From assembly GCA_019096065.1 (NCBI GenBank), contig JAGUCH010000001.1:12462001-12526000 (forward strand): 64,000 bases of DNA, written 5' to 3'. The notes beneath the pieces are model-generated. The model searched no databases. It had not been told where the DNA came from and worked only from the letters and a program-made list of their open reading frames with translations. A program made the position numbers and the translations under genes. Positions 10,867-23,900 of the stretch are shown here, piece after piece (the first letter of the stretch is position 1; each line of letters starts with the position of its first letter). Source of the DNA: Paracyclopina nana (Eukaryota > Arthropoda > Copepoda > Cyclopoida > Cyclopettidae).

Positions 10867-13502
10867 TTTGCCACGAATATGCAAGAAAGCCGAGGTTTTA
10901 TGCACGAAAAGCCAAGGTACATGAGTTTGCATTCATTAAGCTTGCCTGCATGTACGTGCTTGATTAATCCCCATGCAAAGATTAGCTGCAGACACAATGA
11001 TTCATTCTGGCTTTTTTAATGAAGCATATAGATTATCTATAAGGTGAATTGCATTCATGGAACTCGGGCTAATCGTCTTAAATCACCACTTCTTCTCCTG
11101 CTTCGCGCTTGTAATTTCAGGGCAGGACCGGGAGCCATTTTAAAAGAAGATGCCTGGGCACTACCACTGTGGGAATGAACCACCCTGAATGACGACGACA
11201 ACAACAAAGAAAGCAATTTTCATACCTTAACGTCTCGGGTCAAAACCTGAGGGCAGCAATCAATTTAATGACCACTTGCAGACGTTAAAGTTACCACCAT
11301 CGCGCCGAGATGCTTCCAGTCTAACCTAGATCAAATTGATCAATTCTGTTACTAGCATTGTGCACATGCTCCAAACCCTATCTTTAACCTTTTCTCCCTC
11401 TGCGAGCGTGCTAGTGAGCCAGAAATGCATCAAAAAACGCTTGAAAATAATACCACAAAGGTGCCCTAGGGGAAGAGGTAATGTTCTCACCTGGAGGCCA
11501 GAAAATTATGTCTACACCAGGCAACATGCATGCAATTTTGAATGGCTCTCTTAACCCCGTTTAACTTTCTTCATCTTCCGTAATTAAAGAGAAATTTACT
11601 GCACATGCTGGCCTTTCCTCCATCGTCATAAGCATGTGCGGAGTTGTGGTGGGGTGACCTAATTGATTTCACAATATTTATTCTGACGAAACAAAATTCT
11701 ATGTTGCAGTTGAGTAACATTTTTGCTGCTGATAGAAACAAAGCGTATAGCTCCAAATTCGACACCCACTTGAAAGGTTAAGCTATTTTTGTTTTGTCAA
11801 ATCGTCCGTCAAAACTCATTTAAAAGTGCTTCTCGGACAGGTTCACAATCGAACGACCCACCCGGATCTTAGCCAAAAAAGTTCAAGCAATTTGTGAGCC
11901 CATAAAAATATTCCCGATGTAGTTGGAATGAGTAACAAAAATTAATATTTGCTTAGCACATACACCGCTGGTGCCTTTTATTTGAGTGCAAGGCGTCACA
12001 AGCGATTGCTTCGAAATTGCTAGATGATATCGTCTCGTCTGTTTGCTGCACTACCTATAATCAAAGTTATGAGGAGTCGGTTGATCAATCGATCGAATAA
12101 ATTGGTTCCAACTCCTTTTCTCGGCCTAGGAAATGGCCATTAGACCCAGTATGGAATAGAATATTGCATTCGAGTGCATGAGATTCCTCGTGTCAACTCC
12201 TACCAAGGCGAACTAGTATTTTTATATAATGTCTCGTTAAGATCACTACAACATACCGTGTCTGATTTGATAGTTGGAAACTCGTATCAAATATTCGGCA
12301 AGCTTAAACAAGAGATTATGGACGCGCATTCAGGAACGATCATGTTGCCAGCTGAACAATGTAGCACATATACGTATATAGGGTTTGCAGTTTTGAAGGG
12401 CCCTTTTAAGAATAGGTCTTGACCAAATTGTGAATGGCTTCAAAACCATCAGGTGCAATCAGAGACCCCGAACGCATTTCAATGCGTGCACCGACAACAA
12501 CATCATGAATAGTCATGATGCAGAGATTTGGGAAGCAACAATGGGCAAAACTTGACGAAAATCGTGGGACAGGATGTCGATGCAGGTAGCCATTGACATA
12601 CCAATGATCCCGAACTCGTTAAAAGGTATTTCTTTGTAATTATTGGTATGGACACAAAGGATAAGCTGTGGTAGGCTGTATAGCAGAAGGCGTGAACGCC
12701 CTAATCTAGCATGGGCCATTGATCATGAAGAAAAAAGGATAGCAGGTTGTCACATGCCATCACCCTGCACAGTTACATCGAAATGGCAGTAAAAAATGAG
12801 TGAAGAAATTCATGTTCTCATCTTTCTTGCTGGCATTCCCCTAATTGGGCCGTACATGTGGTTCGTTAGGCAAAAAAGCCGATCCACATGCACACGCGAA
12901 CGTGACTTGGGAGCTACAGCGTTCTAATCAATTAGGTTGTGCTTGATTTTTGCGCAAAACTCGAAAAATGGCTCTAAAAACGGTAGGCGAAGAAGGTAGC
13001 AGCAGTGTTGCACGTGTCGTTTTCCATGAAATTCGAAATCATTGAGCCAGAGCCCAGGAGACACGACAACCGATTCATTCTCAGACATTCCAGCAGGAAA
13101 ATTACCCATTGATTAGGTGGTCGCGCGCAATTAATGCGTTGTTGACCACTCGCAGATCATGGTCGCAGACAACCGCTGATAATGCGGATTGTGTATCCCG
13201 TTTCACAAACAATTTGCAAAGAAGCTATTGGTTTTCGAGTTGCTTTTGGAACCCCTTTTGTGCATGCTGAATGCCAAAGTTGCTTTTTTTCGCTCCTGGC
13301 TGCCTGCCAGTGTGTATGTCGCGGGCAACAACTCTAACCTGTAACTGCGTATGCTATAGAAAGAAGAATGCTAATGGTAGTGTCGTATATCCTTTGACTT
13401 GGCGGGTAGCCTGGTCATTTTCTGCTGCTGCCACCCTAAACTCTTTATGACAACCCTCTTCTTCATTTTGCCCCACGGCGGCTTTTTTCGTCGATATTTG
13501 AG
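10867..13502. other. Gap upstream of the first Rnd-like gene
   Basis: Mixed-composition DNA with only short open frames and no recognisable domain, RNA gene or repeat. The promoter of the Rnd-like gene is presumably near the right edge. Confidence 0.45.
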
Positions 13503-13740
13503 ATGCCGTCTTCCTCCACTTGCCCCAACTTGTTGGGACTCGTCGTTTCTAATTCTATCTTCGTGAATCAGCGTTGTTGTCGTGGGATTTTTCAGTGCGC
13601 ATTCCGCCAGCTGAAACGGCTACTACACTCCTTCTTCAAGAGCCACCGGATCGCGGACCGCGGCCGCCACCCGAATCGCCAGCGTCTCCTCAAATCTTTG
13701 CCAGTCCTTCCACAGCCGCCGTCGCAATCGCACGTACTAT

Positions 13741-13761
13741 ATACTAGTGATTCACTAGTAT
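13741..13761. promoter_or_regulatory. 21-bp perfect dyad upstream of Rnd-like GTPase start
   Basis: Arms ATACTAGTGA and TCACTAGTAT flank a single T, 36 bp before the start codon at 13798. It could bind a dimeric factor or form a hairpin in the 5' leader; function is not known. Confidence 0.35.
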
Positions 13762-13797
13762 CGATACAGTTCAAAAGTGGAGTTGATAATCAGCGAC

Positions 13798-16482
13798 ATG
13801 GGTAGCGTAAAGCACCGATTGGCCGAGGCCAGACAAGACTGCAACGTCGTCCTCGTCGGGGACGTCAGGGTGGGTAAATCCGCCCTCGTGAACCGGTTCA
13901 TCAACAACAAGTTCACTGAGGTAAGCCGAAGCTTTTGACAAAGGCCATTGTGCAAAGTAGCGATGCACTTTTGCATCAGACCAGATCATCGGTCCAGATA
14001 AGCGATCATGCGTATGCATCTGGCTTTTCATAAGAAATGATTAGCCTTTAATTATTATTAGCAGCGCATATCGCGTTGGCGGATAGCGGGTACATGCTTC
14101 TCCTACTTTGTATACGCGTGTGAGGCAGATGCCGCAATATGCTACATGAAGTGGGGGCCCATTAAGGTTGAATGACAGGAGGCCATTCATTATGTACCAT
14201 GTTTGCCGTGGGAGGTAGCTTTGCTAGCTGTGGGGAGATTTCAAGACTTTTTATTATCATTAGTCGTATTTTTGGTCGTCGTTGCCTGTTATCAGCGACG
14301 ACCAACGGGCGTTGCTTCGTCAGAGAGAGAGATGTGGGGTACTACGAAAATAAACATACTTTTAAGGTCAGCTCCGCAATCAACAACGACCTTCATTAGG
14401 GCTATACCCATCACAAAGGGCCGCCCCCTACTGCGGAAAATGCCATCCTAGCATACTAAGTAGAGTAATAAAGAAGAGCCCGATCAAGCCAGCATCTTGT
14501 CCCTTTAGAATGCATCGCGGTAGCCATCTTTATAGTCGTAATATTCTACTGGGTAATGGCCAACAAAGAAACTGCCAACCTCATGTTTGCTGAGAAAGAG
14601 TTGTTTTCCTGCGGCCAAATTGAAGTAACACCAGCGCCGCGCGGCTCTGTCAAAATCAACAAAATGGAGCGATGCAACAACACTTTTACGACAATTTCTC
14701 CCTGGAGCTTTGTCCGTCGCAACAATTATGCTGTTATCATCGCGAAGCACCTTTTTGTCCGCAAAAGTTTGGGAGTCACATTTCGATTTTCCTGTCAATA
14801 TTGTAGTAGCCGAGCATGACCCCGAGCTAGAGGAGATAATAATAACGTAGTCGTCGTGGATGGCGTCTCTTTTGTTCTTGACTAAAGTGGCCTGTTTCAT
14901 TTTCTAGCACTACAAAGCTACTGCCTTCGAGAAGTTCACCACGAGTGCCATGGTGGCCAACCGACGCGTCAAGTACACCATTTGGGATACCACAGGTGAG
15001 AGCCATTACTATATTGATAACTGCAAATAGTCTTCTTCCTCGAGCTACGACCTCGCGTGTACAAACACAATGGGTTGTGCGCTATTTATGCGTCGTATTA
15101 CGACATCAAGTACTCCAAAGTCATTTGCCTAGTTCGTGCTGCGAAGCATTTGTGACTGCTCAATGTCGGAATTGTATTAGCCTTCACCTTAAAAAAAGAT
15201 GTGAAGCAGCAGCACCACATTGGCAACTCCTCTTTCATGATTTCCAAATGAAGTGGTTTGCATAAAGCAGCCATATCAATGTGGGCGTCAAAAGGACGCA
15301 GTAAAAAGCAGAGTGCGGAATTGAAAGTAGTCCAAATGTGGAGGCCAATGCTGAGTGCGCATGATTGAAATTCTCTTTCCGGGTGTAGCACTACAAAATA
15401 TGATGGTGGGGGAATGCGAGCCTTATAAGGAGCTACACTAGAATTCAGCACAGCATTATTTATCGATCTGTAAGAGTTTTCCGCTCCAATAGAAACCTTG
15501 AGGGTCTGGCGATAATGTATCAATAAAAGCGAATCCCTAAAAAATCCCCAGCGCACGAAATAGCGAAAATGCGTGATCCTCGACTTACGGGCGACATTTG
15601 ATTGTTACAGGATCCCACGCCGTCAGCTCCTCACGAGCCCTGGCATATCGCGAGGCCGATGTCTTTCTCCTCTGCTACAAAATCACCGAGCCATCATCAC
15701 TGTTCAATGCCATGAATCACTGGTGCCCTGAGGTCAGATCCGTGGCTCCGGCTACTCCCATTATTCTTGTCGGCTGCCAAGCTGACCTCAGAAAGGACAG
15801 GGAGATCTTGGCCAATCTCTCAAAACAGGGCAGAGCTCCCATTAGTCCTGACCAGGCACTGACCTTTAGCCAGCAAATAAATGCACTCATGTATGTGGAA
15901 ACGAGCGCCAGAACGTCCACGAGGGCAGCAATTTCGGCATTCGAAGTGGCGGGCCTCGCGGCCATGGGGAAATTGGTCAAGCCGAGGTCACCGAGGTCGA
16001 CGCCGTCTCCAAAGCCGGCAGACAAGAAGAAGCAGAGGTACAGCTCTTCCTCGCCCCAGAATTCGCTGGATCGTAGCGATGACATAAGCAGCACTGAAGA
16101 CGCGCCTGACCCCTTTTGGCTAGCCTCGCCCAAATTGATGAGCCGATCTACCTCAGAGGCTCCAAGGACACCCAGCCTGCAGAGCTCGAGGTCGGCCAGC
16201 CTCAGCTCCAAGTCGATCCCTTCGATTTCTTCGTTGGGCTCCAAGACTCCCAAGGCCGCTCGCAAATCATCGATGAAGTCCAATCAAGCGGAGAAAACCA
16301 TGACCATCAAGTGCCAGAGGTTGACGGCGGACCGCACCTACGAGGAGATCGAGGTGGAAGTGCCGGTGCCCATTTATGAGACGATTCAGCTGTACAATGA
16401 CACAGGAAGCTTAGCTGCCCGCAGCAAAGAGCGTCGATCCTTCGGAACCAAGCTGAAGAATTTGTTCACCAGAGCCGATTGA
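13798..16482 (+). CDS. Rnd-like atypical Rho GTPase, paralogue A (no CAAX box)
   Basis: Exons 13798-13920, 14908-14995 and 15611-16482 join in frame (phases 0 and 1) to 360 residues. P-loop GDVRVGKS is at 21-28, switch I threonine at T46, DTTG at 68-71, and a GCQADLR motif stands where most Ras proteins have NKxD; an ETSA motif follows. In Rac numbering, position 12 is V and position 61 is S. These changes, with the GCQ/KxDLR motif, are known from Rnd1-3, Rho proteins that hydrolyse GTP poorly and stay GTP-bound. Inference: this protein is also GTPase-defective and acts on the cytoskeleton. Switch II is more diverged than in paralogue B (no Y-D pair). The tail is S/P/K-rich and ends LKNLFTRAD without a prenylation cysteine, so membrane binding, if any, must use the basic tail. 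A 100-codon frame starting at 13503 overlaps the start codon in another frame. Exon phases match the gene at 52546-55982. Confidence 0.9.
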
Positions 16483-16593
16483 AGAAGAAGAAAACTGCGG
16501 CACACCACATCAAGCATTCATTCAGAAGCCACCCTCAAAAGTGCGCACTTTTTAACAATGTTCAAATGTTTTGCTCCTGTGATAGAGAGAAAA

Positions 16594-16599
16594 AATAAA
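16594..16599 (+). terminator. Polyadenylation signal of Rnd-like gene A
   Basis: AATAAA lies 112 bp after the stop codon of the upstream gene, in a suitable A-rich context. Confidence 0.6.
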
Positions 16600-18848
16600 T
16601 TACAATTAACTGAACTTTCATTCTTTCTTCTCAAAACTATACTATCTACTGGACCACTTCACCTAGCTTGCATACTTTTCAAAGTGCACTAGAGAATTTA
16701 TGACGCAACAAGGCACCAGGGCCTGAAAATACTTCTGGGCTTGTTTACAAATGCTCGTCGAGAAACTTGGAATTTTAAATGCAAGAAGTTCCGATTAGAA
16801 TCAGATTATCAGCTCCACTTATGGGCCGGGCCGCTGTAGTGTTTGTCATGCATAATGAAGCGTTAACTTCCTCTCAAAGCTCATATAGCGCATGAAGGAT
16901 AATTGAACTCTTCCTCGGAACAAGCCGCAAAAAAACATTTGGTCAGATGTTTGGTGGCATAGCTTTGTGGCTTTTAAATTTCTCCTCTGTCTATCTTCTT
17001 CTCTTTCTGCCACATAGATGGAATAAAAGTAAGATGTGCATCTTGTCAGAGTGAGCCAAAGAGCTGAAATAGCAGGAGGTCAAGAATGTGCAGCACAGGT
17101 AGTATTAAGTTTGATATTTTCCAGCATTGTTCTTCAAATCATATCTCAGCCTTTTATGGCGTTCTCTCATGCGTCGTCGTTTTACTGGTCCAGAGCCATC
17201 CCTGCACTAGTAGTATTAGAGTTTTGGCCTTGTCCACCACCACTTCTCTCAATTGAATAAGTGGATTATTTTCTGTGACATGTCTTGCTCGACTAGTTTT
17301 GTGAGAGGAGGAGGAGGATTTCATCACAATGTCACGAAGATCTGCTTCTAAAAAGTGTAATAATTTTGTGGCAAGATTTTCCTGTAGATTCATCATGATG
17401 AAAGTAGTTTGTGTGTGAGCACCTCCTCCCAAAACATGATCATCATTTCCATGATTTTGAGCGAAGGACGGAAAATTATGGAGCTCCAATCGCAGCTAGC
17501 AGAAAGTCAGGAGAAGGAAATGAAACTTGAGCTGGTTGAGGAGGAAATGTATATATCCTGATCATCATGGGCAACCAGACACCATCATCATCATCATCAA
17601 TGTCAGGGAGAGAATATCTTTTCAAAAATATGTGGTCAATGTGGCCGTTGTTGACTGAGACATTTTTAAAAGCATTTCCAAATCAAGTTACGTGACACTT
17701 TTTAAAAAACATGACCACTTCAGAGTTGTCGTCGTCGTACTTTTTGCTCGTACATTTGGATTCCAAACTATTTGGCAGGCCCCCTACATTATGTTTTGCG
17801 TCCAAAATTCTTTCTCCCACTTTTTAAGAATGTACTATAAGCTGCAGTATGAAAATTGGATACGGTGTCGAAGCTGACTTTTTTCAGCTCACAAAAGTGA
17901 AGGAAAACTCGGATAAATGAACAAAATTACAGGCTTTAAGATAAAATACCCTTTTTTCTCGCCGTATTGCTACGACAGCCAAGACATCTTTTTTCCTGCC
18001 TAACTGCTTCAAGAGCAGACCTGACCTTCATTCAAAGTGTCCGTCAGTTCGACTCTGAAGAAATGCTTGTAATAAGTAGAAAGGTGGCCGTCAAACACGG
18101 CTAGAAGGAGGAGGAGAACGAAATAGTCAACTTCTGTCGTCGAGTTGCTCAAGCTCCTGCTAGGCGTAATCTTTCAATTCTCAGGTGTTCCCAACAGACG
18201 TTTGCCAAGCATGGGGAAAATAGCAAAGCTACTCAGAAGTGCAGTACGATGCAAAGCAGTAGTAAGTGACAACACTATGAACTCATCAGAAATTATTGCT
18301 ACTTCCAAATGCGAAACAAATAGACGCGCGCGACAACAACATTCCACTGTTTGCGTGAAACTCCAGAATGAATTGCTGCTGCTGCTGTTGTTTCTAGGAA
18401 ATTTACTCATTTGGAAGAGATTCCGAGGCGGATAGGAAAAATTCATTCATTTTCCAGGACCTCAAAGGGTCACGAAACAAACAGCCCGGTGTACACAACC
18501 ATGATCGCAACCAAGATTGGTATCATCATTAAGCGCCAAACCAACATGGCTGTGTCGCAGAATTGCGCTGTACTACTTGCTACACAATGCAATGTTGATA
18601 AATTGGTTTTCACACAATTTAGACCACGTCGCTCGCGTGGAGCCCAAATTGCTTTACCCCAAGGCTTGATCATATCAAAATAACCACAGTGCGAAGAGCG
18701 AGATTGTAAACTGCAGAACCGAGCCCCACAAGCACACAGCAATATAGCCTAGTGTGCCGCAGTGAAGATTCCAGCTGGCAAATACAAAACACTGAAAATC
18801 TGAATTGACCGGCGGAGCCTTTTCTCCACTATACAAACTATCGCACCT
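16600..18848. other. Gap with no recognised gene
   Basis: Only short open frames with no domain. A short CATCAT-rich stretch occurs near 17580. Nothing else could be supported. Confidence 0.45.
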
Positions 18849-19463
18849 CACATCAACCTGAGGGCTACTGTAACCCAGAAAAAATTGCCCACCCGAAATA
18901 TGTACATATTCTGAAAGCTAATGCTCTGGGGGTTCATTTGGTAGTAATTTTAAAATCCTGGCCTAGCGCTTCCCATAACATAAAATTTAAAAAAACTTCT
19001 AGCGCCAAAAGCATTGACTTGGTTGAATTTTTCCTGTTAAAATACCCCCATTAAAATGACAAGATCTATCTTTCTTTACTTCATAAGAAAATCGCTAGGA
19101 TGCCCTGGAATCGAGATATATTGGTCAGATCGGCCGCTGATGAAGAGATATTGAATTCATGCCATTTGACAATAAAGAGAAATGCCACCGCTATATCTCG
19201 ATTCCAGGGCATCCTAGCAATTTTCTTATCAAATGAAGAAACATAGATCGTGCAATTTTAGTGGGGGTACTTAAAGACGTAAAATCTGACTAAGTCCATA
19301 CTTTCGGCGCTAGAAGTTTTTTAAAATTTTATGTTATGGGAAGCGATAGGCCAGGATTTTAAAATTACCGCCAAACAAACCCCCATGGCATAAGCTTTCA
19401 GAATATGTATATATTTTGGGTGGGCAATTTTTTCTGGGTTACAGTAGCCCTCAGGTTGATGTG
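18849..19463. mobile_element. Foldback MITE, 615 bp with about 270-bp arms
   Basis: The two halves are near-complementary: the left arm, 18849 to about 19120, pairs with the right arm, about 19192-19463, around a loop of about 71 bp. Both ends begin CACATCAACCTGAGGG and continue through CTACTGTAACCCAG. The 4-bp ACCT at 18845-18848 is repeated at 19464-19467, which looks like a target-site duplication. No coding frame is present. A 4-bp duplication that is not TTAA is unusual for the common superfamilies, so its class is left open. Confidence 0.8.
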
Positions 19464-19467
19464 ACCT

Positions 19468-20755
19468 GAGAAAATGCTTCACAGCTCCCTCGCGTGTAAT
19501 TTGTTTCTGAAAGCCAATTGATCATCGGAATGGCCCACTTCCTACAACACGGATTCAGGAGCATATATAAAACAATGTACCAGTCGGCTATGCTCAATTT
19601 GCTCAGCACAATAGAATATGTCATATTACTGTGGCAATTTAGGGCTCCGCTTTTAGCTCGGCTAATTCCTCACTTTTTGCTGCCAGCCTTGGCAAAGCTC
19701 AAGAATGTGAGCTGAGGTACTGAGTGATAAATAAGTGGATGAAGCAGAAGACGAGCAAAAACAAATGGGCTGTGATGAAGTGGCCAGTCACGAGTTGAGT
19801 CAATGAGTCCGACAAATTTAGAAACCTCAAGGGACTCTTTATTCGGGGCTTCAGATGCAACAAATCCTGATCCAATCATCTTCTTGTGGCGATTTTAACG
19901 ATCGGATCACCACGATCTGATAGAGCAGCGAAAGAAGATAGACGCTATCGCCAAATCTCTTGGATGGATGATGGCGGATCACCCAATGATATTTTCTATC
20001 ATTGCTCCTTCCAGTTCACCCGATTCCCGAGGAAAAACAACACGCAAGCCCACACACACGCATTCATTCTCTGCAAAGTCTCAATGCCATCATCCCATGG
20101 CTCATTTGTGAAATCTTCCTCAAGGTAACAGAGCCACCTTTTTTGCGCATCATTCGCCAATCGCCAGATAATAAATACTATCCTCTCGCATCATGTATAC
20201 AATATAGTAACGTCCGTGAAGTAATTGATGGTACGCACGAAGAGAAACCTGTGAAGGAGCCATATGTTGGACCATACTCAGAGACAAAGAGTTTTCTTCA
20301 AAAAATAATAATCACCCCTGAAAATGTCAAGGGCCATGCAGACCAAATTTGGGATGAAGCACGCAAAAATTGATGCCTCGTGCTGTTTTTGCGAGCCGCG
20401 TGCGAGTCAAAATTAATTGTGGGGAGGAATTCGATGACCATGAGCAAAAACAAAGTTGAATTATGATAATGTTGACGAGTTGTAAAAAGGCACCTGTGTA
20501 GGTATATTTTACATACTCCTTCTGCGCCCCCCTGGCCAAAGATGGGCTAAACGTGAATTGAATAAACGAAATGTGTGGACAGACCGACGACTACTGCGTA
20601 ATCGGCAAACAATGAATTTTGCAAATTTGTCACAGCTACTGCCCTTCAGGAGGAGAACTCTTACGACGAGAGGAGCTTAACGAACAAAATATGGATCGTA
20701 ATCCCAAATCAATGGAATTACGAGCAGTTGTAAAAATAATGCTGCTCTTTGCATT
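19468..20755. other. Gap left of the giant inverted-repeat element
   Basis: Short open frames only, including one of 123 codons at 20002-20373 that shows no domain. No RNA gene or repeat seen. Confidence 0.4.
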
Positions 20756-20764
20756 ATTTCTAAC
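20756..20764. repeat. Left 9-bp target-site duplication
   Basis: ATTTCTAAC, identical to 32120-32128. The bases on either side of the two copies differ, so the match is exactly 9 bp and stops at the ends of the element. Confidence 0.8.
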
Positions 20765-20843
20765 CGTATATACAAAAAACAGCATCATACCGCACCAAAC
20801 CGCACCGAATAGCACCATACCGCACCATACTAAAAACCGCACC
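20765..20843 (+). repeat. Left terminal inverted repeat with CCGCACC sub-repeats
   Basis: After the terminal 18 bases come four or five copies of a (A/T)CCGCACC-type block ending CATACTAAAAACCGCACC. The same order, in reverse complement and with more blocks, forms the right terminus at 32010-32119. An A+T-rich spacer of about 80 bp (20844-20921) separates it from the satellite. Confidence 0.75.
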
Positions 20844-20921
20844 ATAACAAAAAGAGTAATAAAAAAATTCAACTAAATAACAAAATTTCAAATCGCAGAT
20901 ATTAAAATAAAAATAAACCAA

Positions 20922-23900
20922 GCCAAAAACAGGGCTACCGCACCGAACCGCACTCATAGTAGTAAAACAAGGCTATGATGCAAAAATTGCTTTGAGGCAT
21001 CTCATGGCCCAAAAGCTGATTGGACCTCATGAGTTAGGTCCCAGAGAGTCCAAAACCAGCCCTAACTCAAAAACTTTACTACATGGTGCGGTACGCTAGA
21101 GGCCAAAAACGCGGCTGCTACCGCACCCATAGTAGTAAAACAAGGCTATGATGTAAAAATTACTTTGAGGCATCTGATGGTCCAAAACCTGACTGGACCT
21201 CATGAATTAGGTCCCAGAGAGTCCAAAACCAGTCCTAACTCAAAAACTTTACTACACGGTGCGGTACGCTAGAGGTCAAAAACAGGGCTACCGCACCGAA
21301 CCGCACCCATAGTAGTAAAACAAGGCTTTTGGGTAAAAATTACTTTGAGACATCTGATGGTCCAAAACCTGACTAGACCTCATGAGTTAGGTCCCAGACA
21401 GTCCAAAACTAGTCCTAACTCAAAAACTTTACTACACGGTGCGGTACGCTAGAGGCCAAAAACGCGGCTACCGCACCCATAGTAGTAAAACAAGGCTATG
21501 ATGTAAAAATTACTTTGAGGCATCTCATGGTCCAAAACCTGACTGGACCTTATGAGTTAGGTCCCAGAGAGTCCAAAACCAGTCCTAACTCAAAAACTTT
21601 ACTACACGGTGCGGTACGCTAGAGGTCAAAAACAGGGCTACCGCACCGAACCGCACCCATAGTAGTAAAACAAGGCTTTTGGGTAAAAATTACTTTGAGA
21701 CATCTGATGGACAAAAACCTGACTGGACCTCATGAGTTAGGTCCCAGAGAGTCCAAAACCAGCCCTAACTCAAAAACTTTACTACACGGTGCGGTACGCT
21801 AGAGGCCAAAAACGCGGCTGCTACCGCAACCGTAGTAGTAAAACAAGGCTATGATGTAAAAATTACTTTGAGACATCTGATGGTCCAAAACCTGACTGGA
21901 CCTCATGAGTTAGGTCCCAGAGAGTCCAAAACCAGTCCTAACTCAAAAACTTTACTACACGGTGCGGTACGCTAGAGGCCAAAAACGCGGCTGCTACCGC
22001 ACCCATAGTAGTAAAACAAGGCTATGATGTAAAAATTACTTTGAGGCATCTCATGGTCCAAAACCTGACTGGACCTTATGAGTTAGGTCCCAGAGAGTCC
22101 AAAACCAGTCCTAACTCAAAAACTTTACTACACGGTGCGGTACGCTAGAGGTCAAAAACAGGGCTACCGCACCGAACCGCACCCATAGTAGTAAAACAAG
22201 GCTTTTGGGTAAAAATTACTTTGAGACATCTGATGGACAAAAACCTGACTGGACCTCATGAGTTAGGTCCCAGAGAGTCCAAAACCAGCCCTAACTCAAA
22301 AACTTTACTACACGGTGCGGTACGCTAGAGGCCAAAAACGCGGCTGCTACCGCAACCGTAGTAGTAAAACAAGGCTATGATGTAAAAATTACTTTGAGAC
22401 ATCTGATGGTCCAAAACCTGACTGGACCTCATGAGTTAGGTCCCAGAGAGTCCAAAACCAGTCCTAACTCAAAAACTTTACTACACGGTGCGGTACGCTA
22501 GAGGCCAAAAACGCGGCTGCTACCGCACCCATAGTAGTAAAACAAGGCTATGATGTAAAAATTACTTTGAGGCATCTCATGGTCCAAAACCTGACTGGAC
22601 CTTATGAGTTAGGTCCCAGAGAGTCCAAAACCAGTCCTAACTCAAAAACTTTACTACACGGTGCGGTACGCTAGAGGTCAAAAACAGGGCTACCGCACCG
22701 AACCGCACCCATAGTAGTAAAACAAGGCTTTTGGGTAAAAATTACTTTGAGACATCTGATGGTCCAAAACCTGACTGGACCTTATGAGTTAGGTCCCAGA
22801 GAGTCCAAAACCAGTCCTAACTCAAAAACTTTACTACACGGTGCGGTACGCTAGAGGCCAAAAATGCGGCTGCTACCGCACCCATAGTAGTAAAACAAGG
22901 CTATGATGTAAAAATTACTTTGAGGCATCTCATGGTCCAAAACCTGACTGGACCTTATGAGTTAGGTCCCAGAGAGTCCAAAACCAGTCCTAACTCAAAA
23001 ACTTTACTACACGGTGCGGTACGCTAGAGGTCAAAAACAGGGCTACCGCACCGAACCGCACCCATAGTAGTAAAACAAGGCTTTTGGGTAAAAATTACTT
23101 TGAGACATCTGATGGTCCAAAACCTGACTGGACCTTATGAGTTAGGTCCCAGAGAGTCCAAAACCAGTCCTAACTCAAAAACTTTACTACACGGTGCGGT
23201 ACGCTAGAGGCCAAAAACGCGGCTGCTACCGCACCCATAGTAGTAAAACAAGGCTATGATGTAAAAATTACTTTGAGGCATCTGATGGTCCAAAACCTGA
23301 CTGGACCTTATGAGTTAGGTCCCAGAGAGTCCAAAACCAGTCCTAACTCAAAAACTTTACTACACGGTGCGGTACGCTAGAGGTCAAAAACAGGGCTACC
23401 GCACCGAACCGCACCCATAGTAGTAAAACAAGGCTATGATGCAAAAATTGCTTTGAGGCATCTCATGGTCCAAAACCTGACTGGACCTTATGAGTTAGGT
23501 CCCAGAGAGTCCAAAACCAGTCCTAACTCAAAAACTTTACTACACGGTGCGGTACGCTAGAGGCCAAAAACGCGGCTGCTACCGCACCCATAGTAGTAAA
23601 ACAAGGCTATGATGTAAAAATTACTTTGAGGCATCTCATGGTCCAAAACCTGACTGGACCTTATGAGTTAGGTCCCAGAGAGTCCAAAACTAGTCCTAAC
23701 TCAAAAACTTTACTACACGGTGCGGTACGCTAGAGGTCAAAAACAGGGCTACCGCACCGAACCGCACCCATAGTAGTAAAACAAGGCTTTTGGGTAAAAA
23801 TTACTTTGAGACATCTGATGGACAAAAACCTGACTGGACCTCATGAGTTAGGTCCCAGAGAGTCCAAAACCAGTCCTAACTCAAAAACTTTACTACACGG

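Noticed and set aside
14505-14900. 131-codon frame inside the first intron of Rnd paralogue A, minus strand
   Set aside because: No domain, low complexity start, and no promoter or splice context.
15717-16283. 188-codon frame antisense to Rnd paralogue A
   Set aside because: It lies opposite a conserved exon and has no domain or splice support.
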